From: Undibacterium piscinae
GTDB lineage: Bacteria > Pseudomonadota > Gammaproteobacteria > Burkholderiales > Burkholderiaceae_D
Direction of reading: 5' to 3'
Assembly (NCBI GenBank): GCA_003970805.2
Contig: CP051152.1
Span: 496,001 to 560,000, forward strand
Length of the DNA: 64,000 nucleotides
Part shown: piece by piece, positions 28,977 to 37,733 of the stretch
Position numbering within the stretch: the stretch's first letter is position 1
Layout: the number at the start of each line of letters is the position of its first letter
Made by a program: the position numbers and the translations under genes
The notes under the pieces: generated by a model
Told to the model about the DNA's origin: nothing
The model's database searches: none
The model's input: only the letters and a program-made list of their open reading frames with translations

Positions 28977-30299
28977 ATGCGAACTTTCAACTTATCTGAT
29001 TATTTACTGCAGTATCTAGACAAAGCGTCCGCAACCCCGCGTAACCGTCAGCTATATCGATTGATGCGACAGGCGATTCTTGACCGGGTCTTGCCGGCCG
29101 ATACGCGTTTGCCTTCAAGCCGTGATCTGGCCAGTGAGCTGTCAATTTCCCGCAATACGGTGCTGTATGCCTATGAGCAATTGCTAGCGGAAGGCTATGT
29201 GGAGGCGCGCGCCGGGAGCGGTACTTATGTGGCTGATACAGTGCCTGACAGCGTGCATTTGCCGGTGGCAACGACACAGCGCAGCCCTGCGGTTGCTGAA
29301 ACTGTGCAACTGTCGCAGCGCGGCCACAGGTTAGTGGCGCAGGCCGGCGCTTCCACCCAGCAGTGGGGCGCGTTTGTAGCGGGGGTGCCGGATGTGACGC
29401 AATTTCCGCATAAAATCTGGAACGCCCTGCAAAGCAAGGTCTGGCGCAAGCCACCGATTGCGGCACTCACTTACGGTCACGGCGGTGGTTATCAGCCCTT
29501 GCGTGAAGTCGTGGCGGAATACCTGAAGGTGTCGCGTTCGGTCGATTGCGAGGCGGGACAAGTGGTGATTACCAACGGCATTCATCAATCGATAGACTTG
29601 TGTTTGCGCCTGCTCAGTGATCCCGGTGATGTGGCGTGGGTGGAAGACCCTTGTTATTGGGGCGCACGCAATCTGCTCTCCGCTTCCGGCGTCACGATAA
29701 GGCCTATCAGGGTCGATGCCGAGGGTATCTGCCCGGATGAGGCGGATCTTGCGGCGGTGCCACGGTTTATCTTCGTCACTCCGTCTCACCAGTATCCGCT
29801 GGGAATGGTCATGAGTCTGGCACGCCGCCGTAGTTTGCTGGAATACGCCAGGCGGCATGGTTGCTGGATCATTGAAGACGATTATGACAGTGAGTTTCGT
29901 TATAGCGGCCGACCGCTGGCGTCGTTGCAGGGCATGGACAGTGGTGAGCGGGTGCTATACATGGGGACTTTTAGCAAGACCATGTTTCCCGGCTTACGGC
30001 TAGGGTATCTGGTGCTGCCGCAGGCCTTGAGCAAACCTTTTGTGACCGGAATGGAAGAGTTGCACCGCTCCGGCCAGGCACCGCTGCAAGCGACCATGGC
30101 TGAGTTTATGGGGCAAGGGCACTTTAACTCGCATATCCGCCGTATGCGCTTGCTGTATGGCGCCAGATTGGAGATCCTCCAGCAAGCGATAGACGAGCAT
30201 TTTGACGGTTCAGCCGTGCATGCGGTTGGCAGCGATGCGGGTTTGCATTTGGCGCTGCGCTTGCCTGCGCATTGCGACGATAAGAGCCAGTGGAAATAA
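28977..30299 (+). CDS. GabR-like MocR regulator, C-terminally truncated
   Basis: GntR winged helix (residues about 20-85; TRLPSSRDLASELSISRNTV; GSGTYVADTV) fused to an aminotransferase-like domain with PLP lysine in YMGTFSKTMFPGLRLGYL and PLP aspartate near WIIEDDYDSEFRY. It is divergent from gabT and probably the GABA-responsive activator. At 440 residues it is about 55 shorter than its paralogue at 7820. After ALRLPAHCDDK the frame reaches a stop, and only shredded traces (APIADN, then LIKKGRAA in another reading) continue to about 30410. There it meets the remains of a DedA gene. The C-terminal small domain is thus lost; activity is uncertain. Confidence 0.8.
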   Translation: MRTFNLSDYLLQYLDKASATPRNRQLYRLMRQAILDRVLPADTRLPSSRDLASELSISRNTVLYAYEQLLAEGYVEARAGSGTYVADTVPDSVHLPVATTQRSPAVAETVQLSQRGHRLVAQAGASTQQWGAFVAGVPDVTQFPHKIWNALQSKVWRKPPIAALTYGHGGGYQPLREVVAEYLKVSRSVDCEAGQVVITNGIHQSIDLCLRLLSDPGDVAWVEDPCYWGARNLLSASGVTIRPIRVDAEGICPDEADLAAVPRFIFVTPSHQYPLGMVMSLARRRSLLEYARRHGCWIIEDDYDSEFRYSGRPLASLQGMDSGERVLYMGTFSKTMFPGLRLGYLVLPQALSKPFVTGMEELHRSGQAPLQATMAEFMGQGHFNSHIRRMRLLYGARLEILQQAIDEHFDGSAVHAVGSDAGLHLALRLPAHCDDKSQWK

Positions 30300-30399
30300 A
30301 CCGATGGCGACATCAGCATCGAAGGCGAGCGCGATAGTGACGCGTCGCATAGTCAGCCAGCAAGGCGAATCCTTGCAGAGTACCGCGCCTATCGCGGAT

Positions 30400-30836
30400 A
30401 ATTGATAAAAAAGGAAGAGCGGCGCATGCCCAGTGCACCGGCAACTGGTGGTGCATCTCTACGGTACGTGAAAAACCCGCGAATAAATTTTCCAAATATC
30501 AGCGACCAAGACCCCCCATTTAGTAAATCTCGCTTCAGTCTGATTCGACACATGAGGGACTCGATAGATTGCAATGGAGAGTTTGCACAGCAGTGACAAG
30601 ACCCGATAACCAAAGCGGCGACCGGCTTGATACCATAACCAATCGGCCAGTAAAGAAGCGAAGGTGGCCGCCAGTAACATCATCGAAAGCGCTTGCCAGC
30701 CACTGGCGCGACTGGCGGCCAGTATCATGGTTGGCACTGATGGCAAGGGGAAGCCAAGTTGCTGCAAGAAGACGTTCATAAATACCAGTAGGCTGCTATC
30801 TTGCTGCATGAATTGGGATAGCCAGGTACTTTGCAT
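30400..30836 (-). pseudogene. DedA-family membrane protein relic
   Basis: Leftward gene with a good start (MQSTWLSQFMQQDSSLLVFM), membrane helices and a DedA segment (PTMILAASRASGWQALSMM; LADWLWYQAGRRFGYRVLSL). A frame change near 30518 separates FTKWGVL from the continuation SLIFGKFIRGFFTYRRDAP, then VAGALGMRRSSFFIN, which is the conserved DedA core. Everything after that, about the last third of a DedA protein, is missing. The lost end coincides with the lost end of the convergent MocR gene. Confidence 0.75.
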
Positions 30837-31095
30837 GAACGATTCCTAAATGAGGTGCTGGTGGCCGCGGATTATTCGTAGTCAGGAATAGGGCGGAGCC
30901 GAATTCTATCCCAAGGGTAAAAATATTGTTTCATCGTACTCTCAATTTTTAGTTTTTCCGCGCTAGGCTAGAGTGGAGGTTAAAAAAGGAGCGTATGTTT
31001 TTTGAGTTCAAATCTTAATTTAAACAATAATAAATTCGCTAATAAAATAAAAAGGACTAGAATGGATTTAAGTTAATTTTACTAGGTAAAATGAC
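30837..31095. other. AT-rich intergenic region before fimV-like gene
   Basis: About 260 AT-rich bases upstream of the FimV-like gene. It has A/T tracts but no promoter I can define with confidence, and no RNA or repeat that I recognise. Confidence 0.4.
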
Positions 31096-33417
31096 ATGCA
31101 CACGCAGACAAGGAAGACCTCGTTATTAGTCGTAAGTATCTTAATAATACAGTGCAGTTATAGTGATGCGGCAGGGTTCGGCTCAGTAAGAGTGCAGTCC
31201 GGCCTGGGCGAGACGCTCAATATCAACATCCCCGTCTTAGGGGCTGAAAATAGCCCACAATGGTTTAACTGCGTCAAAGCGCGTGTTGAGTCTTTAGATG
31301 GGGCGCTGGCTATAGTGCCAAAAATTAGGCTTATACGCTCGGACCGAAATCCTTCCATTCAGCTAACTAGCATAGAGCATATCAATGAACCGGTGCTGAC
31401 AATCGTAGTCGAGCATGGATGCAATATTGCGGTGCAGCGCAGCTATCAAATTTTGCTCGATCCGATTGCCTTGCTGGCAAATGTGGATGATGCGTATCAA
31501 ACAGCTAGCACCGCGCTCTCAAACACAGATAGTTTGAGCGTCCCGAATTTATCGGCTGGCGCTGAGAAAGTCTCACGCTCAGACTCTAGACTGAAAAAGA
31601 AAAATGCCAAAATAAGCGAGGGTAATACTGCGGATATGGCAGAGTTGCCGCAAGTGGCGAAAAAAAAATCACCTAAACGCGCGCCCCGCAATGTCTTACA
31701 CGTCTCCTTATCGGAAGAGCCCTTAGTCGCCCCGGTGGCGGCTAAAGTTGCGCCAGAGGCTTTACCTTTGGTGCTGACCCCGGCAATCACTTCCTCATCA
31801 CCGATTAAGGCCGTCGGAGAGCTAACTGCGCAGGAAATTCCTTTGGCCGAGATGAGTAACTCTACCCAATTGCAAATTATGCGTAGTTTGCAATTGGAAA
31901 TTGACGCGCTTAGAAGTGAAAATTCACGCATGTCTGAGCTGGCCACAACCGACCAAAATTCCTTGCAAACTGTGCGGACGGAATTGTTGGTCTGGATTAA
32001 AAGTTTGGGGCTGATACTACTGCTTTGTTTGGGCGCATTTGCCTGGTTAGTGAAACGTTTTCTGGTGCTAAAAAAGGATCAAAATAAAGCAGCATGGTAT
32101 CCACAGGGAGGCACGTCTGACCCCAGTCCCGGACGCCCCCGCATACGCGATAGCGCCAGAGAGCGCGACACGATGGGTCCAAGCCACGCTGGTTTTATGA
32201 GTGAGTCTCAGCTAAATATTTCCAAATCAGAACGGACACTCGCTAGTGCTGCGTTTGCTCCACATAAAACCAATGGTACTAAACAGCAGGGCGCCTCGCC
32301 AACCTATGCGCAGCATCAAACGCTGCAGGAAGCTGCTGCAAATGATGCAGATGATTTGATGGATTTTGATAAGCCCATGATGCAGGCTAGTGTTTTTAAA
32401 GCGGAAGAAATTTCTGACATTATGGAGTTGGTCGGCGCCTGGATGGCCTTGCACAAACCGGTTGAAGTGCTTGAATTACTTGAGCCGTTTAACCATATTG
32501 AAGCGCCAGAGTCGCCTTTACCCTGGCTGTGTTTGCTCGATGTGTATAACAGCATTAACGATCAAGAAAAATATGAGGCTATTGGCGAAAGAATTATCCG
32601 ACTTTTTAATGTGACTGTGGCTCCTTGGGATCAGCGCATGCAATATGGCAAGGTCACGCTCGCTAATTTCCCTCGTATCACCGATAAGATACTGGCCATT
32701 TGGGATAGTGAAGAACTTCCTCACTATATTCACAGCTTACTAGTCAATGACAGGGTGGGTACTAGGGTGGGGTTTGATCTCGCCATCTATCGAGATCTGG
32801 CCAGATTAGAGGCCGTCGCGCGCGACCCATTGCGTCCGAAAAACATAGAAGAAATGAAGCAATTAAAAGCGTGCGCGGTGTTGTTCACCAATGGCTTGCC
32901 CGAGGCTGTTCAGGACGATGTTGCGCTCGCTAAATCGGCAAGTGCTTCTGAAAGTAATAGAGCAATACCTAAACAGACCGCTGAGCATGATGCCAATACC
33001 TATCAATACGGTGGGCGCTATGATGGTTTTTCGAATGATAGATATGTAGCGCAAAAGATCCAATCTGAAAACGGTTTGCCTAGAGTCACGGAAGAGTTGA
33101 GTTTGGATGAGCCCAAGCTTTTCATGCCTGACGAGGAGCAAAGCACAGCGCCAGCTAGTAGCAAGATCGGTCTGGAAGCGATACGGGATTTAACGCAAGT
33201 CTCCGGTGCCGGATTGAACAAGCATTTTCAAGCGGAAACGGGAATACATATTATGTCGCCCATGGCGGTCAAACTAAATTTAGGAATTGCCTACCAGGAT
33301 ATTGGTGATTTCGAGGGTGCAAATTTACTGAGGGAAGAAATTATTAAAGAGGGGACGCCTGAGCAGGCAGATCTGGCAAAATTATTACTCTCATCCAAGG
33401 CTGCAAAGGATGCCTAA
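31096..33417 (+). CDS. fimV: FimV-like protein
   Basis: Inner-membrane scaffold protein of the FimV/HubP type, linked in other bacteria to type IV pilus assembly and polar organisation. A signal peptide precedes the FimV N-terminal domain (AGFGSVRVQSGLGETLNINI, residues 26-125). A low-complexity Lys/Ala/Pro linker, a short coiled coil (about 257-290), one membrane helix (about 299-318) and a cytoplasmic tail follow. The tail has TPR-like helices (DIMELVGAWMALHKPVEVLE) and the conserved C-terminal FimV repeat (VKLNLGIAYQDIGDFEGANL). No LysM motif is visible. At 773 residues it is short for this family. The surroundings do not contain pilus genes. Confidence 0.82.
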   Translation: MHTQTRKTSLLVVSILIIQCSYSDAAGFGSVRVQSGLGETLNINIPVLGAENSPQWFNCVKARVESLDGALAIVPKIRLIRSDRNPSIQLTSIEHINEPVLTIVVEHGCNIAVQRSYQILLDPIALLANVDDAYQTASTALSNTDSLSVPNLSAGAEKVSRSDSRLKKKNAKISEGNTADMAELPQVAKKKSPKRAPRNVLHVSLSEEPLVAPVAAKVAPEALPLVLTPAITSSSPIKAVGELTAQEIPLAEMSNSTQLQIMRSLQLEIDALRSENSRMSELATTDQNSLQTVRTELLVWIKSLGLILLLCLGAFAWLVKRFLVLKKDQNKAAWYPQGGTSDPSPGRPRIRDSARERDTMGPSHAGFMSESQLNISKSERTLASAAFAPHKTNGTKQQGASPTYAQHQTLQEAAANDADDLMDFDKPMMQASVFKAEEISDIMELVGAWMALHKPVEVLELLEPFNHIEAPESPLPWLCLLDVYNSINDQEKYEAIGERIIRLFNVTVAPWDQRMQYGKVTLANFPRITDKILAIWDSEELPHYIHSLLVNDRVGTRVGFDLAIYRDLARLEAVARDPLRPKNIEEMKQLKACAVLFTNGLPEAVQDDVALAKSASASESNRAIPKQTAEHDANTYQYGGRYDGFSNDRYVAQKIQSENGLPRVTEELSLDEPKLFMPDEEQSTAPASSKIGLEAIRDLTQVSGAGLNKHFQAETGIHIMSPMAVKLNLGIAYQDIGDFEGANLLREEIIKEGTPEQADLAKLLLSSKAAKDA

Positions 33418-33459
33418 TCTGCGATTTCTCCGGCCTGGTGTATCAGCTAAAATTTTAAG

Positions 33460-33891
33460 TTAATCACTGTTGAGTATGAGTTGGCGCAGATTCCAAGTAG
33501 CTGGTACATCTTGCGTTAAGGATGGATTGTGCATCTTGATCCCTTGTTCTAATTGGTTTTTCAAGCCATCTTCAAATGACATGAGTAGCCTATGCACTTG
33601 CCCGGCATCCGGCAGCATGGTGCCGAAGAAGATAATATTTTCTTCATGCTGAATTAAGATGGTGGGGAAGTTCTCTATATCTACCGCATCGACCAGATCG
33701 GCCTGATCCTCTATATCTATCCATGCAAAGCACTTATCTGGATGCTGCAATTGAAGTAAATCGAATTGCTGGCGATAGGCGCCACAAGTATCGCACCAGG
33801 CAGCGCATAAGCAGGCAACCAACCAGTTCTTGTTTTGTAAATTCGCCTTGATCACGGAAAGATCGGCCGTGTTTTCTTGAAATTTTTCCAT
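33460..33891 (-). CDS. Thioredoxin-family protein
   Basis: Cytoplasmic thioredoxin-fold protein of 143 residues. The redox centre is CAAWCDTCGAY, a C-D-T-C active site instead of the usual CGPC. The cis-proline region is ENFPTILIQHEEN. It has no signal peptide. It converges on the FimV-like gene and diverges from tsaB. The partner is unknown; it is likely a general disulphide reductase. Confidence 0.85.
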   Translation of the reverse strand: MEKFQENTADLSVIKANLQNKNWLVACLCAAWCDTCGAYRQQFDLLQLQHPDKCFAWIDIEDQADLVDAVDIENFPTILIQHEENIIFFGTMLPDAGQVHRLLMSFEDGLKNQLEQGIKMHNPSLTQDVPATWNLRQLILNSD

Positions 33892-33988
33892 ATACTATTT
33901 TAACCTAACACTTCGCCCTTCAGTAGCTCTGCATAAGTTTGTCTCTGCAAGTACGCGTAAGGGGGGCTTGGCGCGGTAAAATACGTCT

Positions 33989-34675
33989 ATGACTACATTA
34001 CTTGCTATTGAAACTTCTACCGAACTCGCCTCTGTTGCCCTGCTAAACAAGGGCGAATTATCTATTCGTGAGCTAACTGGGGTGCAGACCCATTCGCAAG
34101 GCGTACTTCCTGCGATACAAGAACTGCTAAATGCTGCCGGTTTAAGCTTAAGCCAATGTCAGGCAATTGCTTTTGGTTGTGGTCCCGGCGCCTTTACTGG
34201 TGTTAGAACCACTTGCGGCATCGTGCAAGGCTTGGCATATGGCTCGGATTTACCGATATTGCCGATCATCAGCCTGCAAGCCATGGCGCAAGCGGCACGT
34301 GAGCAGAACAGTGACGCTGACTTTGTCTGTGTGTTAGATGCGCGTATGGCTGAAGTGTATTGGGCTCATTATCGTCTGCGTAATCAAGCTTGGGAACTGG
34401 TCAGTGAGCCTGCCTTGTCAGCGCTAGAGCTCGCGCTCGCCTATGCGGACGCACACGCGAGTGTCTTGGTGCTGGGGAATGGATTAACAGCTCCAGCTGA
34501 GACTGGCAGTATGAAGATCGTATTTAAAATGCCGCACGCTGCGCAAGTGGCGCAATTGGCTGCGGTGGACTTTTCGGATGGCAAGCAAGTTGCACCGGAA
34601 ATGGCGCAGCCTGTGTATTTGAGAAACAAAATAGCCCTGACGACGATAGAACGCATGCAGTTAAAAAATTCATGA
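33989..34675 (+). CDS. tsaB: tRNA threonylcarbamoyladenosine biosynthesis protein TsaB
   Basis: Partner of TsaD and TsaE in making t6A37 on ANN-decoding tRNAs. The N-terminal ASKHA-fold sequence LLAIETSTELASVALL, the segment AFGCGPGAFTGVRTTCGIVQGLAYG and the LDARMAEVYWAHY strand are typical. Length 228 is normal. Its stop overlaps the rimI start by an ATGA, a common tsaB-rimI arrangement. Confidence 0.95.
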   Translation: MTTLLAIETSTELASVALLNKGELSIRELTGVQTHSQGVLPAIQELLNAAGLSLSQCQAIAFGCGPGAFTGVRTTCGIVQGLAYGSDLPILPIISLQAMAQAAREQNSDADFVCVLDARMAEVYWAHYRLRNQAWELVSEPALSALELALAYADAHASVLVLGNGLTAPAETGSMKIVFKMPHAAQVAQLAAVDFSDGKQVAPEMAQPVYLRNKIALTTIERMQLKNS

Positions 34676-35124
34676 GTACAGCTCAATTTTATCGCCTGAG
34701 TTTTGCTGATGTTGATCGCGTATTAGAGATAGAACAGCAGCTGTATAGCCATCCATGGACACGCGGAAACTTCCATGACTCTTTGTATAATTCGCACGAG
34801 ATGGTTGGTTTGCAGGATGCGAGTAATAATTTGATCGCTTACTATGTACTGATGCCGGTAGTCGACGAAATGCATTTGCTAAATTTTGCTATTTCCACTC
34901 AGTACCAGGGTTTAGGCTACGCCCGCAGCGTATTGGATCATCTGTGCGCCAGTGCCCGCGAACAAAAGTTTATTTCTGTATTGCTGGAAGTTAGGCTGAG
35001 CAATCTGCGCGCCATCAGTGTGTACACGCAGTACGGTTTTTCAGAAATAGGGCGACGCAAAGCCTATTACCCGGTTGCCGATAATATGCGTGAAGATGCG
35101 ATCGTGATGCGCATGGAACTTTGA
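34672..35124 (+). CDS. rimI: Ribosomal-protein-alanine N-acetyltransferase RimI
   Basis: GNAT acetyltransferase that acetylates the N-terminal alanine of ribosomal protein S18. The acetyl-CoA loop is seen as QYQGLGYARSVLDHL and the substrate-side strand as LLEVRLSNLRAISVYTQYGF. Length 150 is normal. It is translationally coupled to tsaB. The Y-P-V tail (RRKAYYPVADNMREDAIVM) matches RimI. Confidence 0.93.
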   Translation: MSTAQFYRLSFADVDRVLEIEQQLYSHPWTRGNFHDSLYNSHEMVGLQDASNNLIAYYVLMPVVDEMHLLNFAISTQYQGLGYARSVLDHLCASAREQKFISVLLEVRLSNLRAISVYTQYGFSEIGRRKAYYPVADNMREDAIVMRMEL

Positions 35125-35173
35125 ATGAATTCGACACTATGATGAATGACAACGAGATTTTCTGCTCAGTGAG

Positions 35174-36283
35174 ATGAGCTTAGGTCCGCTCTGGAAGTTG
35201 CGTCACGATGCGCCGATTCCAGTGCAGGGCGCTAGCGCTGTAGAACCGCCAGTCACACCAGTCACACCAGTCAACTCGGAGCCAAGAAACGGCGCCGCGA
35301 GGAAGCTCATCAAATATATGGAAAATTTTCAGGCGCGCTTTCATCATGAATGGCAACACCTACAGGATGCGCACGTCCGCTCGCTGGCGTGGATCTTGAC
35401 TTCGCCTGGCTTGCTGGCAAGGCACTCACCGTTGTGGCAGGAGCAAATCGCCAGCCTGGTGCTGCCGGACAAGGCAAGTCTGCATGCCTGGTTGCTACAG
35501 TTGGACCAGCAGCCAAGCGCCTTGCATGAAGCGCTGAATCTGCATAAACAGCGTCGGCTCGGACATTATGCTGAAAATCTTTTAGGTTTTTATCTCAGGC
35601 ATCACGGGCTACTCTATGCGCATGGCTTGCAAGTGCATGGCAAGGGTGGCGGGGGTGGCACAGTAGGCGAGTTTGATTTTTTACTCCATCAAGCCGATGA
35701 CTTGGTGCATTGGGAAATCGCGACCAAATTTTATTTGCTGGAGACCGGCGCTGACGCCAGTCATATCCCTGATCTGTATGACTATCTGGGTCCGAATTTA
35801 GCCGATACCCTCGGTAGCAAGATGCAGAAGATTTTTCATCAGCAACTGGTGCTGTCGCAACACCCTGAGGCGCAAAAAATCTTGCCCAAGAAAGTGCTGG
35901 CGGCGCAGGCGCTGATCAAGGGTTGGCTGTTTTACCGGCAGTCGCAGATGGCTGCAGGTCTGATTGAGGGCTTGGCTGCCGAACATTGCCGGGGCTATTG
36001 GTGGACGCTGAGCGAGATTGAGCAACTGGCGATTCCTTACGCTTTAATTCTGCCGCGATTGCAATGGTTGGCGCCGGCACAGTGTGCGCCTGATGCGGTG
36101 ATGGAGAAAGGCGATCTGCGGGAAGTCTTGCAGCGCTACTTCCTGGGCGATAACACGCCGGTGATGCTGGCTATCATGAGTAAGCATGGCAAGGTGATGC
36201 AAGAGTTTTGCCGGGGCATGGTGGTACCTGATGATTGGCTGGCGCGCGCCGGCGAACAGCGCCGCCGGCATCGCACTGTCTAG
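35174..36283 (+). CDS. DUF1853 family protein
   Basis: 369-residue protein of unknown function found in many proteobacteria. The family core begins FQARFHHEWQHLQDAHVRSL, then LLGFYLRHHGLLYAHGLQVH and a nuclease-like stretch GGTVGEFDFLLHQADDLVHWEIATKF, where E/D and E-x-K could suit a PD-(D/E)xK fold. That link is my inference. The start is uncertain: the first 48 residues include a 9-base tandem repeat giving VTPVTPVN, and an in-frame ATG at 35318 (MENFQARFH) would match the family start better. It may be co-transcribed with tsaB-rimI. Confidence 0.8.
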   Translation: MSLGPLWKLRHDAPIPVQGASAVEPPVTPVTPVNSEPRNGAARKLIKYMENFQARFHHEWQHLQDAHVRSLAWILTSPGLLARHSPLWQEQIASLVLPDKASLHAWLLQLDQQPSALHEALNLHKQRRLGHYAENLLGFYLRHHGLLYAHGLQVHGKGGGGGTVGEFDFLLHQADDLVHWEIATKFYLLETGADASHIPDLYDYLGPNLADTLGSKMQKIFHQQLVLSQHPEAQKILPKKVLAAQALIKGWLFYRQSQMAAGLIEGLAAEHCRGYWWTLSEIEQLAIPYALILPRLQWLAPAQCAPDAVMEKGDLREVLQRYFLGDNTPVMLAIMSKHGKVMQEFCRGMVVPDDWLARAGEQRRRHRTV

Positions 36284-37542
36284 TGTTTATGTTCGCCGAT
36301 CAGGGCGATAGAGTCGAATTCTCTTTGGTTGGCCTGATGTTTGCGCATCACCAGATACATGGTTCCAGCCACAAACGAACCGAACATGACGATGACTATA
36401 TGAATATTTAATTTAAACGATATCATCAGCGCATATAAGCCCAGCATGGTCAGTACCGACAAATTCTCATTGAAATTCTGCACGGCGATAGAATGTCCTG
36501 CGCTCATCAATACGTGACCACGGTGTTGCAATAGGGCATTCATCGGTACCACAAAAAAGCCGGCCAGTGCGCCCACCAAGATCAACAGCGGATAGGCAAC
36601 CCAGACATTGGTCACCAAGGTCATGGTCATGACCACCAGGCCCATGGCGATCCCCAATGGCATCACGGACAGGGATTTTTTCAGCGGGACGAAACGGGCC
36701 GCGCCTACTGCGCCAAGGGCGACACCGACCGCAACCACGCCTTGCAATATGGCAGCCTTATTGAGCGGCATATCGAGCGAAGTTCTGGCCCATTCGAGTA
36801 CGATAAATTGTAGTGTCGCACCAGCGGCCCAGAATAATGTCGTTACCGACAAGGAAATCTGACCCAGTTTATCGGCCCATAAAGTGCGGAAGCAGCAGGC
36901 AAAATCCGTGACCAGTTTGATAGGATTGCGTTGCTGATGGTCGTAGCGGGCGCCGGTGTCGGGAATGCGTAGATTGAATATCGCTGCCAGTCCATAGCAA
37001 ACGGTAATGACCAGGAGTGCCGCTTCGGTCACTGTATCTATATTGAAATCAAAAATCGGAAAATCAAAATTCAATAATATCGACGATATTTTGGGATTGA
37101 TCAGGGTGCCACCGAGTACCGTACCGAAAATTATCGAGGCGATGGTCAGGCCTTCTATCCAGCCATTGGCGGCGACCAGTTTTTCCGGGGGCAGCAATTC
37201 GGTCAGGATGCCGTATTTCGCCGGTGAATAGGCGGCGGCGCCAAAACCGACTGCCGCATAGGCGAGCAGGGGGTGTACATCAAGAAACATCAGTGCGCAA
37301 CCGCCGACTTTGATCAGATTGGTGATGAACATGACCTTGCCCTTGGGCAGGGCATCGGCAAAGGCACCGACGAATGCGGCAAGGAGTACATACGATAAGA
37401 CAAAGAATAACTTCAGCAACGGAGTCATCCATGCCGGAGCATCCATTGTGACCAAGAGGGCCATCGCTGTAATGAGCAGTGCGTTATCGGCCAGCGAGGA
37501 AAAAAACTGCGCTGCCATAATTGTGTAAAAACCGCGTTTCAT
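36280..37542 (-). CDS. lplT: Lysophospholipid transporter LplT
   Basis: Major-facilitator membrane protein that flips lysophospholipids across the inner membrane. About 12 hydrophobic helices are visible. The LplT-type beginning is MKRGFYTIMAAQFFSSLADN, and PAKYGILTELLPPEKLVAAN is the conserved loop. I use that ATG; 12 more codons are open upstream. Length about 420 is normal. Its stop overlaps the convergent DUF1853 stop. The acyltransferase partner (Aas) is not next to it. Confidence 0.9.
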   Translation of the reverse strand: MKRGFYTIMAAQFFSSLADNALLITAMALLVTMDAPAWMTPLLKLFFVLSYVLLAAFVGAFADALPKGKVMFITNLIKVGGCALMFLDVHPLLAYAAVGFGAAAYSPAKYGILTELLPPEKLVAANGWIEGLTIASIIFGTVLGGTLINPKISSILLNFDFPIFDFNIDTVTEAALLVITVCYGLAAIFNLRIPDTGARYDHQQRNPIKLVTDFACCFRTLWADKLGQISLSVTTLFWAAGATLQFIVLEWARTSLDMPLNKAAILQGVVAVGVALGAVGAARFVPLKKSLSVMPLGIAMGLVVMTMTLVTNVWVAYPLLILVGALAGFFVVPMNALLQHRGHVLMSAGHSIAVQNFNENLSVLTMLGLYALMISFKLNIHIVIVMFGSFVAGTMYLVMRKHQANQREFDSIALIGEHKH

Positions 37543-37688
37543 TCGTTTTCTAAACCTGTTACATAATGTCACCGACACGCTTTATACCATGAAAAGAAGG
37601 CCGTATTGATGAAATAGGGCAAGCAATCGTTCAGATACTGGTTAAAATATCAGTGTTTCTAGATTTAACTCAGTTTCGGCTACGGGTT

Positions 37689-37732
37689 CAAGCCACATCC
37701 AAGCCACACTCAAACCACATTCAAACCACAAT
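37689..37732. repeat. Four 11-bp tandem repeats directly before the radA start
   Basis: Four near-identical 11-mers: CAAGCCACATC, CAAGCCACACT, CAAACCACATT and CAAACCACAAT. They end one base before the radA ATG and occupy the place of a Shine-Dalgarno sequence. Confidence 0.75.
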
Positions 37733-37733
37733 A

